Shown here: positions 55,036 through 64,000 of the stretch, one piece after another
Layout: each line of letters starts with the position of its first letter
How positions within the stretch are numbered: position 1 is the stretch's first letter
Notes under the pieces: model-generated
Told to the model about the DNA's origin: nothing
What the model saw: only the letters and a program-made list of their open reading frames with translations
Database searches by the model: none
NCBI RefSeq assembly: GCF_000739695.1
Contig: NZ_BBIO01000017.1
Coordinates: 1-64,000, forward strand
Length of the DNA stretch: 64,000 nt
DNA from: Tepidicaulis marinus
GTDB taxonomy: Bacteria; Pseudomonadota; Alphaproteobacteria; Parvibaculales; Parvibaculaceae
Direction: 5' to 3'
Translations under genes and position numbers: made by a program

Positions 55036-56379
55036 TCACCCATGCTCCCGGAGCACTTGGCCCGCCAGATAAAGCGAGCCGCAGATAAGGATGCGCGGTG
55101 CGGTCTTGCCGTCCTGCGCGCTTTTGGCGATGCGGGTCATGGCAGCGGCGAGGCTCTGCGCCTCCTCGCCGTGAAGTCCCGCCTTCTGCGCGGCAGCGGC
55201 AAGCTCGCCCGGGGTGAGCGCATTCGCCTCTCCCTCGATGGGCACGGCAACGGCCATGGCGGCAAGGTCTTTGAAGGCGGCGAGAAACCCCGTGGCGTCC
55301 TTGGTCGAAAGCATGCCGCAAATGAGATAGAGCGGGCGCGGGGCGCGGTCGTTCATCTCGGCGAAAGCCTGGGCGATGGTGCGCCCGGCGGCGGGATTGT
55401 GCCCGCCATCGAGCCAAAGCTCGACCCCTTCCGGAAGCGCGGCAAGGAGCGGGCCTTCTTTCAGGCGCTGCATCCGCGCGGGCCATTTTGCCGTCAGCAG
55501 CCCTTCTTCGATGGCCTCATCGGAAACGGAAAGCCCTTCAGCTTGACGGAGCGCCGCAATCGCTCCGCCCGCATTTGTAAGCTGATGGCGTCCTTGCAGT
55601 GCCGGGAAGGGGAGATCGAGAAGACCGTCCGTATCCTGATAGATAAGGCGGCCATGTTCCTCGAAAGCCATCCAGTCCTGCCCGTGGATGAAAACCCGCG
55701 CGCCGGTGCGCTCGGCCTTTTCAAGAAGCACTTCCAAGGCTGCTTCTTCCTGCGGGCCGATAATGGCCGGCACATTATGGCGAAAGATGCCGGCTTTTTC
55801 GCCTGCAATCTCGCCCAGCGTTTCGCCCAGAAACTGCTGATGATCGAGCCCGATAGGCGTGATCAGTGTGGCGGCGGGGCGGGCAACGACATTCGTCGTA
55901 TCGAGCCGCCCGCCCATGCCCGTTTCAAGCAGCAGCGCATCGGCAGGGAGGCGCGAAAAGGCAAGAAGCGCGGCAACGGTTGTGATTTCGAAATAAGTAA
56001 TGGGCGCGCCTTCGTTCGCGCGCTCGCATTCCTCCAGCACTTCGATCAGCGCCTCTTCGCCAATGAAGGCGCCGCCGCCTTTTCCGCCGAGATAGATACG
56101 CTCATGAAAATGCACGAGATGGGGCGAGGTATAGGCATGCACCGCCTTGCCATCCGCCTCCAGCATGGCTTTGAGGAAGGCCAGAGCCGAGCCTTTGCCG
56201 TTCGTCCCGGCGATATGAATGACGGGCGGCAGATGCTCTTCGGGATGGCCGAGCGCGGCCAGCAGCCGGTGCACTCTTTCCAGCGAGAGGTCGATCAGTT
56301 TCGGATGCAGCTTCGAGAGGCGTTCCAGCACCACATCGCTGTAAGGGGCAAGGGGCGGCGGGGTGTTGGAGGCGCTCAT
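55036..56379 (-). CDS. folC: Bifunctional dihydrofolate synthase / folylpolyglutamate synthase
   Basis: A 447-residue Mur-ligase-family enzyme: P-loop HIAGTNGKGSALAFLKAML near residue 55, then AYTSPHLVHFHERIYL, ETGMGGRLDTTNVV, TPIGLDHQQFLG and LWLDGGHNPAAGR. It adds glutamate to dihydropteroate and to tetrahydrofolates. It follows accD by 45 bases in the trpFBA-accD-folC order typical of alphaproteobacteria. Confidence 0.96.
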   Translation of the reverse strand: MSASNTPPPLAPYSDVVLERLSKLHPKLIDLSLERVHRLLAALGHPEEHLPPVIHIAGTNGKGSALAFLKAMLEADGKAVHAYTSPHLVHFHERIYLGGKGGGAFIGEEALIEVLEECERANEGAPITYFEITTVAALLAFSRLPADALLLETGMGGRLDTTNVVARPAATLITPIGLDHQQFLGETLGEIAGEKAGIFRHNVPAIIGPQEEAALEVLLEKAERTGARVFIHGQDWMAFEEHGRLIYQDTDGLLDLPFPALQGRHQLTNAGGAIAALRQAEGLSVSDEAIEEGLLTAKWPARMQRLKEGPLLAALPEGVELWLDGGHNPAAGRTIAQAFAEMNDRAPRPLYLICGMLSTKDATGFLAAFKDLAAMAVAVPIEGEANALTPGELAAAAQKAGLHGEEAQSLAAAMTRIAKSAQDGKTAPRILICGSLYLAGQVLREHG

Positions 56380-56424
56380 GGAGTGAGTTCAGATGTGATG
56401 TCAGCCGCGATTTCAGATGCCATT

Positions 56425-57339
56425 TCAAGCAACGGGGGCGGGCGGATTGGGCCGCGTGGCGGGCAGCGTTTCCTGCTTCAGCGCCGAACCCGGCCGGTGA
56501 GTGAGAAGGCGGATCGTGCGCGCCAGCGTCGCTTTCAGCTCGTGGCGGTGGACGACCATATCGACCATGCCGTGTTCAAGCAGATATTCGGCGCGCTGGA
56601 AGCCCTGCGGCAACTTCTCGCGGATCGTTTGTTCGATGACGCGCGGCCCGGCAAAACCGATCAGGGCGCCCGGCTCGGCAATCTGCACATCGCCCAGCAT
56701 GGCATAGGAGGCGGTGACGCCGCCGGTGGTCGGATCGGTGAGCACGACGATGTAAGGCAGGCGTGCCTCGCGCAGCATCTGCACGGCAACGGTTGTGCGC
56801 GGCATTTGCATCAGCGAGAGAATGCCTTCCTGCATCCGCGCGCCGCCCGCCGCGGCCACGACGATGTAAGGCGCCTTGCGTTCCAGCGCTTCGCGGGCGC
56901 CAACGACGATCGCCTCGCCCGCCGCCATGCCGAGCGAGCCGCCCATGAAGGCGAAATCCTGCACGGAAATAACGGTCTCGATCCCATCGAGCGCGCCATG
57001 GGCCACGGTCACCGCGTCATTGCGCCCGGTTTTGGCGCGCGCATCTTTCAACCGTTCAGGATAGCGCTTCTGGTCGCGGAATTTCAGCGGGTCGGCGGGC
57101 ACCTCCGGTATCGCGATTTCTTCGTATTCGCCATTGTCGAAGAGCTGGCCGAAACGCTCTTTCGTGCCCAGTTTCATATGGAAGTCGCAGGAGGGGCAGA
57201 CATTGTAAGCGGTGATGAGATCGCGGTGAAAAACCATCTCCCCGCAATTGGAACATTTCACCCACAAATTGTCCGGCGTGTCCCGTTTTTTGAAGACCCG
57301 CTGAATTTTCGGCCGGACGACATTGTTAATCCAGTTCAT
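56425..57339 (-). CDS. accD: Acetyl-CoA carboxylase carboxyltransferase subunit beta
   Basis: A 304-residue AccD. The N-terminal zinc ribbon has [13 protein letters not shown] and [10 protein letters not shown] (four Cys, about residues 32-54). The crotonase-like carboxyltransferase core has [36 protein letters not shown] and [20 protein letters not shown]. It forms the transferase half of acetyl-CoA carboxylase with AccA, making malonyl-CoA for fatty-acid synthesis. It is 41 bases downstream of trpA. Confidence 0.96.
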   Translation of the reverse strand: MNWINNVVRPKIQRVFKKRDTPDNLWVKCSNCGEMVFHRDLITAYNVCPSCDFHMKLGTKERFGQLFDNGEYEEIAIPEVPADPLKFRDQKRYPERLKDARAKTGRNDAVTVAHGALDGIETVISVQDFAFMGGSLGMAAGEAIVVGAREALERKAPYIVVAAAGGARMQEGILSLMQMPRTTVAVQMLREARLPYIVVLTDPTTGGVTASYAMLGDVQIAEPGALIGFAGPRVIEQTIREKLPQGFQRAEYLLEHGMVDMVVHRHELKATLARTIRLLTHRPGSALKQETLPATRPNPPAPVA

Positions 57340-57380
57340 GTCCCACTTCCTCCATCTGGCCTTTCCAAAAGGCTCGAGAC

Positions 57381-58223
57381 TTATTCCGCTGCCGCGCGCC
57401 GGGCACTATGGGCGCCGTCGGCAAGAGCGCGTACTTTTTCCAGCACCCGGCCCGTGCCGCCCGGCTTCATTTTGCCGTCCGCGCCGAGTTCCCCGCGCAC
57501 CGCATCGACAATGGCCGAGCCTACCACGGCCCCGTCCGCAACCGCGCCAAGTTCTGCGGCCTGCGCCGGCGTTTTTATGCCGAAACCGACCACGACAGGC
57601 AATTGCGTATATTTGCGGATGCGCGCCACAGCCGCTTCCACATCGCCTGTTACCGCGCTTGCCGCCCCGGTAATGCCGGTGATCGAGACGTAATAGATGA
57701 AGCCCGTCGTATGGGCGACCACGGCGGGAAGGCGTTTATCGTCCGTCGTCGGCGTTGCAAGACGGATGAAATTGACGCCCGCCTTGATGGCGGGCAAACA
57801 CAGTTCTTCGTCTTCCTCGGGCGGCAGATCGACGATGATGAGCCCGTCGACACCCGCTTCCACGGCATCTTTCAGAAAGGCATCGACGCCGTAGCGGTAA
57901 ATGGGGTTGTAATAGCCCATCAGCACGATCGGCGTTTCATTGTCGCCGCCCGCGCGGAAGCGGCGCACCATGTCCAGCGTCTTGATCATGGTCTGGCCCG
58001 CTTTAAGCGCGCGGATGGTGGAGGCTTGCACGGAAGGGCCGTCCGCCATCGGGTCGGTGAAAGGCATGCCAAGTTCGATAATGTCGACGCCTGCGCCGGG
58101 CAGCCCCGCAAGCAGTTCATAGGAGCTTTCCAGGTCCGGATCGCCCGCGGTAATGAAAGCCACGAAGGCGGTGCGTCCTTCCGCTTTCAGTTTTTCGAAA
58201 CGGGCATCGACACGCGTGCTCAC
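57381..58223 (-). CDS. trpA: Tryptophan synthase alpha subunit
   Basis: A 280-residue TIM barrel. Catalytic Glu and Asp are in [17 protein letters not shown]; further signatures are [23 protein letters not shown] and [12 protein letters not shown]. It cleaves indole-3-glycerol phosphate to indole and passes it to TrpB. The start is a GTG at 58223 overlapping the trpB stop (GTGA), which couples their translation. A longer upstream reading lies inside trpB. Confidence 0.95.
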   Translation of the reverse strand: MSTRVDARFEKLKAEGRTAFVAFITAGDPDLESSYELLAGLPGAGVDIIELGMPFTDPMADGPSVQASTIRALKAGQTMIKTLDMVRRFRAGGDNETPIVLMGYYNPIYRYGVDAFLKDAVEAGVDGLIIVDLPPEEDEELCLPAIKAGVNFIRLATPTTDDKRLPAVVAHTTGFIYYVSITGITGAASAVTGDVEAAVARIRKYTQLPVVVGFGIKTPAQAAELGAVADGAVVGSAIVDAVRGELGADGKMKPGGTGRVLEKVRALADGAHSARRAAAE

Positions 58224-59446
58224 AGGCTTACCCCCAGATGTTCGGCGACCGAAAAGACGTCCTTGTCGCCGCGCCCGCACATATTCATCAGGATGATGTG
58301 ATCCTTCGGCAGTTTCGGTGCGATCTTGACGACATGGGCAAGCGCGTGGGCCGGCTCGAGCGCGGGAATGATCCCTTCAAGGCGCGTGCAAAGCTGGAAG
58401 GCATCCAGCGCCTCGTCGTCGCGTATGGACACATATTTCGCCCGGCCGATTTCCTTCAGCCAGGAATGTTCCGGCCCGATGCCCGGATAATCGAGCCCGG
58501 CGGAAATCGAATGGCCGTCCTTGATCTGTCCATCATCCGTCTGCAGAAGATAAGTGCGGTTGCCATGGAGGACACCCGGCTCGCCGCCTGCGAGAGAGGC
58601 GCAATGCTCGCCCGTCTCGATGCCTTTACCGGCCGCTTCCACGCCGAGAATTTCCACGGACTTGTCGTCTAGGAAAGGATGGAAAAGGCCGATCGCATTC
58701 GAGCCGCCGCCGATGCAGGCAACCAGCGTGTCGGGCAGGCGCCCTTCGCGTTCCTGCATCTGTTCCTTGGCTTCCTTGCCGATGACGGATTGAAAATCGC
58801 GCACCATTTGCGGATAAGGGTGAGGTCCTGCCGCCGTGCCGATAATGTAGAAGGTATCGGCGACATTCGTGACCCAGTCGCGCAGCGCCTCGTTCATGGC
58901 GTCTTTCAGCGTGCCGGTGCCGGAGGTGACGGGCACGACTTCCGCGCCCAAAAGCTTCATGCGGAAGACATTCGGCTTTTGCCGCTCGATATCGGTCGCG
59001 CCCATATAGACGACGCACGGCAGGCCGAAGCGTGCCGCCACCGTCGCCGTCGCAACGCCGTGCTGGCCCGCGCCCGTTTCGGCGATGATGCGTGTCTTGC
59101 CCATGCGCCGGGCAAGCTGGATTTGCCCCAGGCAATTATTGATCTTGTGCGAGCCGGTATGGTTGAGCTCGTCGCGCTTGAAATAGATTTTCGCGCCGCC
59201 CAGATGCTCGGTCAGCCGCTCGGCATAATAAAGCGGGCTCGGGCGCCCGGCATAATGGCGGGCCAGATCGTCGAGTTCGGCATGGAAGGCCGGATCGTTT
59301 TTCGCGTCCTTATAGGCCTGCTCCAGATCGAGGATCAGCGGCATCAGCGTTTCGGCGACGAAGCGCCCGCCGAAAATACCGAAATGGCCGCGCTCGTCCG
59401 GACCGGTCCGGTAGGAATTGGGCTCGAGAGCACTCACGCTGATCAC
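58220..59446 (-). CDS. trpB: Tryptophan synthase beta subunit
   Basis: A 408-residue PLP enzyme: [16 protein letters not shown], the PLP Lys in [39 protein letters not shown], and the phosphate loop GGGSNAIG. It condenses indole with serine. It overlaps trpF by 4 bases (ATGA) and trpA by 4 bases. Confidence 0.97.
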   Translation of the reverse strand: MISVSALEPNSYRTGPDERGHFGIFGGRFVAETLMPLILDLEQAYKDAKNDPAFHAELDDLARHYAGRPSPLYYAERLTEHLGGAKIYFKRDELNHTGSHKINNCLGQIQLARRMGKTRIIAETGAGQHGVATATVAARFGLPCVVYMGATDIERQKPNVFRMKLLGAEVVPVTSGTGTLKDAMNEALRDWVTNVADTFYIIGTAAGPHPYPQMVRDFQSVIGKEAKEQMQEREGRLPDTLVACIGGGSNAIGLFHPFLDDKSVEILGVEAAGKGIETGEHCASLAGGEPGVLHGNRTYLLQTDDGQIKDGHSISAGLDYPGIGPEHSWLKEIGRAKYVSIRDDEALDAFQLCTRLEGIIPALEPAHALAHVVKIAPKLPKDHIILMNMCGRGDKDVFSVAEHLGVSL

Positions 59447-60114
59447 TCCTTTACTTTGACCATATCGGCATCTTGCTTGGCAGCCCGGATAAAGGCCTCG
59501 ACAAGCGCCGCATCCTTTTCCCCCGGCGCGCTTTCGACGCCCGAGGACACATCCACCATGGTTGCCCCGGCGGTGCGTATCGCCTCGGCCACGTTCAAGG
59601 GGGTCAGACCGCCTGAAAGCATCCAGGGCTTGCGCGGTTTGCGCGTGCCGATCAGCTCCCAGTCGAAGGCAAGCCCGTTGCCGCCGGGCAAGGCGCCCGC
59701 CATGGTTTTAGGCGGTTTGGCATCGAACAGCAACATATCCACAAAAGGCTCGTAAGCCTCTGCGCCCGTTACATCTTCCGGCCCCGAAACGGCGATGGCC
59801 TTCATCACGGGAATATGGGTCCGGGCCCGTATCTCGGCCACCCGCTGCGGGCTTTCCTTGCCATGCAGCTGGATGACGTCGGGGTGCACGTAAGTCACGA
59901 GATCATCGAGCAGGGCATTATCCGGGTCGACGAGCAGCGCCACCACCCACACCCCTTCGGGCACCGCCCGGCGCAGCTTCATCGCCTCACCCATGGTGAG
60001 ATAGCGCGGGCTCTTTTCAAAAAAGACGAAGCCGATGGAATCCGCCCCCGCCGCTGCCGCCGCGCGGATCATTTCTTCCGTTTTCAGGCCGCAGATTTTG
60101 ACGTGAAGGCTCAT
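59443..60114 (-). CDS. trpF: Phosphoribosylanthranilate isomerase
   Basis: A 223-residue TIM barrel with the catalytic Cys in [12 protein letters not shown], the [11 protein letters not shown] strand, [10 protein letters not shown] with the catalytic Asp, and [15 protein letters not shown]. The ATG at 60114 is chosen for its GGGGAAACCG ribosome site; another ATG at 60138 lacks family homology. It heads trpFBA and is 33 bases downstream of pyrF. Confidence 0.95.
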   Translation of the reverse strand: MSLHVKICGLKTEEMIRAAAAAGADSIGFVFFEKSPRYLTMGEAMKLRRAVPEGVWVVALLVDPDNALLDDLVTYVHPDVIQLHGKESPQRVAEIRARTHIPVMKAIAVSGPEDVTGAEAYEPFVDMLLFDAKPPKTMAGALPGGNGLAFDWELIGTRKPRKPWMLSGGLTPLNVAEAIRTAGATMVDVSSGVESAPGEKDAALVEAFIRAAKQDADMVKVKE

Positions 60115-60147
60115 CGGTTTCCCCAAGGGTGGGCTCAAAAATTAAGA

Positions 60148-60861
60148 TCAGGCGGCGGGCGGCAGATCGGCCAGAATGTTTTCCACCGCTGCCGCAGGGT
60201 CCGCCGCGCGGATGATGGGGCGGGAGATCACTAGAATATCGGCCCCATGCACCAGCGCATCGGAAGGGGTCATGACGCGTTTTTGGTCATCCGCGCTTTC
60301 GCCTTTCATACGGATGCCGGGCACGATCAGTTTGAAATCGGACCCGCAATCCTGGCGCAGCACTTCGACTTCCTGAGGGCTGCAGACCACGCCGTCGAGC
60401 CCGGCTTCTTGAGCGGCGGCGGCAAGGCGGCGCACCTGATCCGACGGGCTGCCTTGGGCGCCCAGCCGGGCAATGTCGCCGGCATCGAGGCTGGTGAGCA
60501 GCGTCACGCCGATCAGCCAGGGCCGCCCGTCGCCTTCCTCTTCCACGACACCGCGCGCGCGCTTCATCATCTCGATGCCGCCGCTGGCATGCACATTCAT
60601 GATCGCCGGCTGCAAGGAAAGGAGAGAGCGGATGCCGCCTGCTACGGTATTGGGAATATCGTGCAATTTGAGATCGAGGAAGATCGGCACGCCCGTCTCC
60701 GCGATCCGCTCATAGCCCGAGCGCCCGAAGGCGTAGAAGAACTCAAGGCCGATTTTCAGTCCGCCCACGACCGGCACCAAGGTTTTGGCAAGGCGCTCGG
60801 CTTCATCCAGATCATGCGTGTCGAGACCGCAAAAAATCGGGTTGCGAAAGAGCTTGGACAT
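60148..60861 (-). CDS. pyrF: Orotidine 5'-phosphate decarboxylase
   Basis: A 237-residue PyrF with the charged catalytic network in FLDLKLHDIPNTVAGG, the GLDGVVCSPQEV strand, and VPGIRMKGESADDQKRVMTP and GADILVISRPI at the phosphate site. It makes UMP, the last step of de novo pyrimidine synthesis. The start at 60861 follows GGAGAGACCC. Confidence 0.95.
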   Translation of the reverse strand: MSKLFRNPIFCGLDTHDLDEAERLAKTLVPVVGGLKIGLEFFYAFGRSGYERIAETGVPIFLDLKLHDIPNTVAGGIRSLLSLQPAIMNVHASGGIEMMKRARGVVEEEGDGRPWLIGVTLLTSLDAGDIARLGAQGSPSDQVRRLAAAAQEAGLDGVVCSPQEVEVLRQDCGSDFKLIVPGIRMKGESADDQKRVMTPSDALVHGADILVISRPIIRAADPAAAVENILADLPPAA

Positions 60862-60920
60862 GGGTCTCTCCTTCATCTGCGGCCTTGATCCTTGGTCTTC
60901 GGCCTTGAGGCGCGGTTGCC

Positions 60921-61418
60921 TTATTCGGCCGCTGCCGCGCGGCGGCTGGCAGGCAGCGCGCCATTGATCACGTAATCCAGAATTTCAACGATCTGGCCGG
61001 GCTCGCTCGCCACGGCCATGGCCGCGCCGTCCACTTCTTTGAGCGCATGGGTCAGCGCCGGGTCATGCAGCGTGATGATCGATTTGCCGAGCGCGGCCGC
61101 ATAGCCTGCATCGAAAGCCGCGTTCCATTGTTTATATTTATCCCCGAAACGCACGACCACAATATCCGATCTTTCCATTAACGCGCGGGTGCGAATGGCG
61201 TTCACCTTGGCGCCCTTGTGGTCCGTCCAGAAATTGCTTTCTTCATTGCCCAGAATGCGCACGCCGCATTCGTCCGAGGAGGCATGGTCGGTCACGGGCG
61301 ACACCAGGGTGACGGGCAGGTTTTTTGCCCGCACGCCTTCGGCAATCTGCTCGCGCCAGTCCGTGTGGATTTCACCGGAAAGATAGACGGTCCAATTTTG
61401 CGTCCCTGTCTGGCTCAT
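60921..61418 (-). CDS. ytoQ: YtoQ-family protein
   Basis: A 165-residue protein of the YtoQ family, related in fold to nucleoside 2-deoxyribosyltransferases (WTVYLSGEIHTDWREQIAEG, SDIVVVRFGDKYKQWNAAFD, LHDPALTHALKEVD). The Asp and Glu typical of the transferase site are suggested by this last region, but no activity is established for the family. It has AAGGAGATATC before the start. The next gene upstream is 164 bases away; I see no gene in that gap. Confidence 0.85.
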   Translation of the reverse strand: MSQTGTQNWTVYLSGEIHTDWREQIAEGVRAKNLPVTLVSPVTDHASSDECGVRILGNEESNFWTDHKGAKVNAIRTRALMERSDIVVVRFGDKYKQWNAAFDAGYAAALGKSIITLHDPALTHALKEVDGAAMAVASEPGQIVEILDYVINGALPASRRAAAAE

Positions 61419-61582
61419 GTGATATCTCCTTCTGTCGCGGTCGGCGGCCCCAGGCGGGCGAAGTGTGGGCCTTATAGCAGCCCCGGCGCAGCTCGGCCAT
61501 AAGCCGGGCAGGGCGGGTGCCTTGGGGGCAAAGGCGTAAAGGAACGGGGCGGTCTAACGGGCGGTCTTAAGAGAGCGGGGCG

Positions 61583-61885
61583 TCAGCCCATTTTGCTGGG
61601 TACAATGGCGGTTGAGCCTCCCGCGGCGGGGGTTTTGGCGCTGCTCTTTGCCTTGCGGGCACGGTCTTTGCGCCATCGCCCCGTCAGAACGGCGGCGCCG
61701 CCGATCAGCATGCCCAGAAAGATCGCGGCGAGCACCACCAGGAAAAGCGGCATTTCAAGCGCGATGGCCGGATTTTCCGGCTCGAAGGCATCAAGGCTGA
61801 AAAGCACGCTGTGCCGGTTGGCCACCGCCAGATAGAGCGTGACCAGACAAAGCGGCAAAAGCAAAAGCCAGGACAAAATTCTCAA
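61583..61885 (-). CDS. lapA: LapA-domain small membrane protein
   Basis: A 100-residue protein with two transmembrane helices (RILSWLLLLPLCLVTLYLAV and MPLFLVVLAAIFLGMLIGGA) joined by ANRHSVLFSLDAF, the LapA/YciS pattern, and a basic, Lys/Arg-rich cytoplasmic tail. In E. coli LapA helps control LPS synthesis with LapB. It is 46 bases downstream of ihfB, as often seen (rpsA-ihfB-lapA). Confidence 0.88.
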   Translation of the reverse strand: MRILSWLLLLPLCLVTLYLAVANRHSVLFSLDAFEPENPAIALEMPLFLVVLAAIFLGMLIGGAAVLTGRWRKDRARKAKSSAKTPAAGGSTAIVPSKMG

Positions 61886-61931
61886 AGACCGCTCCTATTG
61901 CGGGTCCCGGCGCATCATCCGCCGGCAGGAC

Positions 61932-62240
61932 TCAATTATCGTCGTCGTCGCTGCCGCCATCGCCGTCATTCAGCCGCTCGCGCAGTTCCTTGCCCGTCTT
62001 GAAGAAAGGCACGAACTTCTCGTCCACATGCACGGGCTGACCGGTGCGCGGGTTGCGGCCGGTGCGCGCGGGGCGGGACTTCACGGAGAAGGCGCCGAAG
62101 CCGCGCAGCTCCACCCGGTCGCCTCTGGCCAGTGCCGCGCTGATCTCATCGAAGACCGTTGCGACAATGCGCTCGACATCCCGCTGGAACAGATGCGGAT
62201 TGGCTTGCGCCAGCTTGGCAACGAGTTCCGACTTGATCAT
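61932..62240 (-). CDS. ihfB: Integration host factor subunit beta
   Basis: A 102-residue HU/IHF protein: [17 protein letters not shown], then the DNA-binding arm [20 protein letters not shown] with the conserved Pro-bearing tip. IHF beta pairs with IhfA to bend DNA. The acidic tail ([12 protein letters not shown]) is an extension beyond the minimal family length. The ATG at 62240 matches the family start; a longer frame upstream is not homologous. Confidence 0.96.
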   Translation of the reverse strand: MIKSELVAKLAQANPHLFQRDVERIVATVFDEISAALARGDRVELRGFGAFSVKSRPARTGRNPRTGQPVHVDEKFVPFFKTGKELRERLNDGDGGSDDDDN

Positions 62241-62293
62241 GGCTCCCAACCCCTTTTTTGGCGCGGGAGGGGCAGCCATGCCGCCTCAACCCG

Positions 62294-63244
62294 TCAGCGG
62301 CGGTCAGGGTGCCAAACGCTTATCAGCCCGTCAAGCGTAAGTCCCTCTGTCTGCAACGTTTTTTGGGTTGTTTCGGCAATTGCCTGCGAAAATGCCTCAC
62401 CCATGGCCCGGCCCATGAAAGTGGCCAGTTCATAAGGTTCCTCGCGCACTTCCCAGTCTTCCACGGGCAATTCGCTGTTGATTTGCCGCTCCGCCGAGAG
62501 CCAGGCAAGGGCTTCTTCCTCCCCGCCAATGGCATCGATCAGGCCGTTTTCCTTGGCCTGCCAGCCGGTATAGACCCGCCCGTCGCCCAGCTCGCGGGCG
62601 CGGGCCTTATCGAAGCCCCGCCGTTCCTGGACAAGGCCGAGGAACCAGTCATAGGAAGCGTCGATCATGGCCTGGGTGGCGCGGATCGCCTCGCGGGAGG
62701 GTTCGGAGAAGGGATTGGGTTCGGCTTTGAGCGGGCTCGATTTCACCTCTTTCATCTCGATGCCGATATGGCCGAGCAGCTCTTTCATCTGCGCCCATTG
62801 GAAAAGCACGCCCACCGAGCCCGTGATCGTGTTGCCCCGGGCAACGATATGATCGGCGGAAATGGCGGCGATATAGCCGCCCGAGGCGGCAACCGTGCCG
62901 AGCACGGCGACGACCGGTTTGACCTCGGCTACGTCGCGGATTTTTTCGTAAAGGGCTTCCGAGCCCGTGGTCGTGCCGCCGGGACTGTCGATGCGCAGGA
63001 TGAGCGCGGAGACGTTCTCGTCTTTCTTGATCTCATCGAGCATGTCCTGGACGCGGGTGTCGTCGACGATGACGCCGGAAACCCAGACGCGGGCGATGTG
63101 CTGATGAGAGGGGCCGAAGCCTGCATTTTGCGCGAAGAAGGCGAAAAGGCCGGCAGCGAGCAGGATAATAGCGGCGAAGCGCCAAAAAGACAGGCGGCGC
63201 TTGAGACGCCGCCTGTCGATAATCAGATCGGTATCGAGCGACAC
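62294..63244 (-). CDS. sppA: Signal peptide peptidase SppA
   Basis: A 316-residue serine protease of the short SppA type. A single N-terminal anchor (RFAAIILLAAGLFAFFA) leaves the catalytic domain in the periplasm. Catalytic Ser lies in GTVAASGGYIAAISADHIVA and the Lys in SPLKAEPNPFSEPSREA; RIDSPGGTTTGSEALYEKI is also typical. It digests signal peptides left in the membrane. The gene is 53 bases upstream of ihfB. Its 5' coding region holds a terminator-like hairpin (63184-63217). Confidence 0.94.
   Translation of the reverse strand: MSLDTDLIIDRRRLKRRLSFWRFAAIILLAAGLFAFFAQNAGFGPSHQHIARVWVSGVIVDDTRVQDMLDEIKKDENVSALILRIDSPGGTTTGSEALYEKIRDVAEVKPVVAVLGTVAASGGYIAAISADHIVARGNTITGSVGVLFQWAQMKELLGHIGIEMKEVKSSPLKAEPNPFSEPSREAIRATQAMIDASYDWFLGLVQERRGFDKARARELGDGRVYTGWQAKENGLIDAIGGEEEALAWLSAERQINSELPVEDWEVREEPYELATFMGRAMGEAFSQAIAETTQKTLQTEGLTLDGLISVWHPDRR
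63184..63217 (-). promoter_or_regulatory. Terminator-like hairpin inside the sppA 5' coding region
   Basis: On the coding (reverse) strand GACAGGCGGCG (63217-63207) pairs perfectly with CGCCGCCTGTC (63199-63189) over a 7-base loop, and TTTTT follows directly. The stem is 11 bp and GC-rich, exactly the form of an intrinsic terminator, about 30-60 bases into the gene over the codons for DRRRLKRRLSF. It could cause early termination or attenuation of sppA. Confidence 0.6.
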
Positions 63245-63330
63245 AGGATCATCCTCTTGATCGGGCGGACTGGTTTACGGAGGCCAGCCTAACCCGAACG
63301 GAGAATTTTGTCCCGCCCGGTCAACGGGGA

Positions 63331-64000
63331 TTATTCGTCCCCGCCGCCCTGCTTTTCTTTCAGGGCCGCGCCGAGGATATCCCCGAGCGAGGCGCCCGAA
63401 TCCGACGAGCCGTACTGAGCCACAGCCTGTTTCTCCTCGGCGATTTCCAGCGCCTTGACGGAGAGGCTGAGACGGCGGCTTGCCTTGTCGATATTGGTGA
63501 TGCGGGCATCGACCTTGTCGCCGACCGCGAAACGGTCCGGACGCTGGTCGCCGCGGTCGCGGGCCAGATCGCCGCGGCGGATAAAGGCGGTCATGCCTTC
63601 TTCGCCCACGGTCACATCGATGCCGTTCTCATGAATGGCGGCAACGGTGCAGGTAACGGTCGCACCCTTGCGCAGTTCGCCGGCAGCCGCTTCGAAGGGA
63701 TCGCCGTCGAGCTGCTTGATGCCGAGCGAGATGCGCTCTTTTTCCGTGTCCACGTCGAGCACCACGGCCTTGACCACCTGACCCTTCTGGTAGTCCTGGA
63801 TGGCGTCTTCGCCGGCCCGGTTCCAGTCGAGATCGGACAGGTGCACCATGCCGTCCACATCGCCGTCGAGACCGATGAACAGACCGAATTCGGTGATGTT
63901 CTTGATCTCGCCTTCGATCTGCGTGCCGGAAGGATAGCGCTCTGCGAAAGCGGCCCAGGGATTGTCCATGCACTGCTTGAGGCCGAGCGAGATGCGGCGC
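63331..64000 (-). CDS. rpsA: 30S ribosomal protein S1, C-terminal part (window edge)
   Basis: The reverse strand is open from the window end to a stop at 63331. The translation has the tail of one S1 domain (RRISLGLKQC), a full one (EGEIKNITEFGLFIGLDGDV, DGMVHLSDLDW), and another (CTVAAIHENGIDVTVGEEG, RITNIDKASRRLSLSVKALE), then the charged tail ASLGDILGAALKEKQGGGDE. These are the last domains of ribosomal protein S1, which binds mRNA on the 30S subunit. The start lies outside the window; a Met at 63969 is internal. Confidence 0.95.
   Translation of the reverse strand, partial: RRISLGLKQCMDNPWAAFAERYPSGTQIEGEIKNITEFGLFIGLDGDVDGMVHLSDLDWNRAGEDAIQDYQKGQVVKAVVLDVDTEKERISLGIKQLDGDPFEAAAGELRKGATVTCTVAAIHENGIDVTVGEEGMTAFIRRGDLARDRGDQRPDRFAVGDKVDARITNIDKASRRLSLSVKALEIAEEKQAVAQYGSSDSGASLGDILGAALKEKQGGGDE

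Noticed and set aside
55042-57693. An 883-codon open frame antisense to folC, accD and trpA
   Set aside because: It crosses three well-supported genes on the other strand and has no recognisable domain.
63250-63330. Terminator after rpsA
   Set aside because: Only a weak CCCG...CGGG pairing and a short AAAATT follow the stop; no convincing stem with T-run.

Overview
The window is a piece of an alphaproteobacterial chromosome. The right part (36.5-64 kb) has a typical alphaproteobacterial gene order: a divL-like kinase, tsaE-amgK-murU-addB-addA-trxA, and on the other strand rpsA-sppA-ihfB-lapA-pyrF-trpF-trpB-trpA-accD-folC. Two CYP153-type P450s plus a CYP153 remnant, with many acyl-CoA enzymes, suggest a hydrocarbon- or terpenoid-degrading lineage. 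A Parvibaculum-like organism is my best guess, but only from gene content.

The left part (about 1-36 kb) is an accessory catabolic island. It starts inside an IS3-family element and ends at a decayed IS3 copy (34982-35935) that cuts off two neighbouring genes. It encodes two thiolase-fold/DUF35 pairs of the kind that act as retro-aldolases on beta-branched acyl-CoAs (990-2554 and 29091-30685), an acyl-CoA ligase, an SDR, three acyl-CoA dehydrogenases, two crotonase-fold proteins and two MaoC-fold proteins. It also encodes two CYP153 P450s with one ferredoxin, a Baeyer-Villiger monooxygenase, a luciferase-like monooxygenase, a nitronate-monooxygenase-like protein, a Zn alcohol dehydrogenase, an Old-Yellow-Enzyme/dienoyl-CoA-reductase-type protein, hydrolases and amidohydrolases, and GntR (FadR-type) and IclR regulators. 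Read together, and this is inference, the island hydroxylates an aliphatic, alicyclic or terpenoid/steroid-like substrate, oxidises it to ketone or acid, opens rings as esters or lactones, activates acids with CoA, and removes side chains by beta-oxidation with an aldolytic step where a beta-branch blocks thiolysis. No ring-cleavage dioxygenase or ketosteroid dehydrogenase is present, so the substrate cannot be named.

The island carries much debris: a Rieske dioxygenase N-terminus joined to a frameshifted PdxA-family dehydrogenase (5.3-6.3 kb), a CYP153 C-terminal fragment (8.2 kb), a graveyard of TetR, IS5 and IS3 fragments (16.6-17.5 kb), a frameshifted acyl-CoA dehydrogenase (34.5-35 kb) and a probable KAP-type NTPase N-terminus (35.9-36.1 kb). 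A recurring AT-rich palindrome (consensus ATYYATNATNATRRAT) stands before several island genes, including the GntR gene, and may be the operator of an island regulon.

The core part holds a DivL-type kinase with Tyr in place of the phosphoacceptor His, an IorAB-like molybdenum hydroxylase, a DUF2254 membrane protein, a second [2Fe-2S] ferredoxin with its FAD reductase, then tRNA modification, cell-wall recycling, recombination repair, thioredoxin, folate, fatty-acid, tryptophan and pyrimidine biosynthesis, and the 3' part of rpsA at the window edge. Several terminators, one promoter and a set of palindromic intergenic repeats are visible there.
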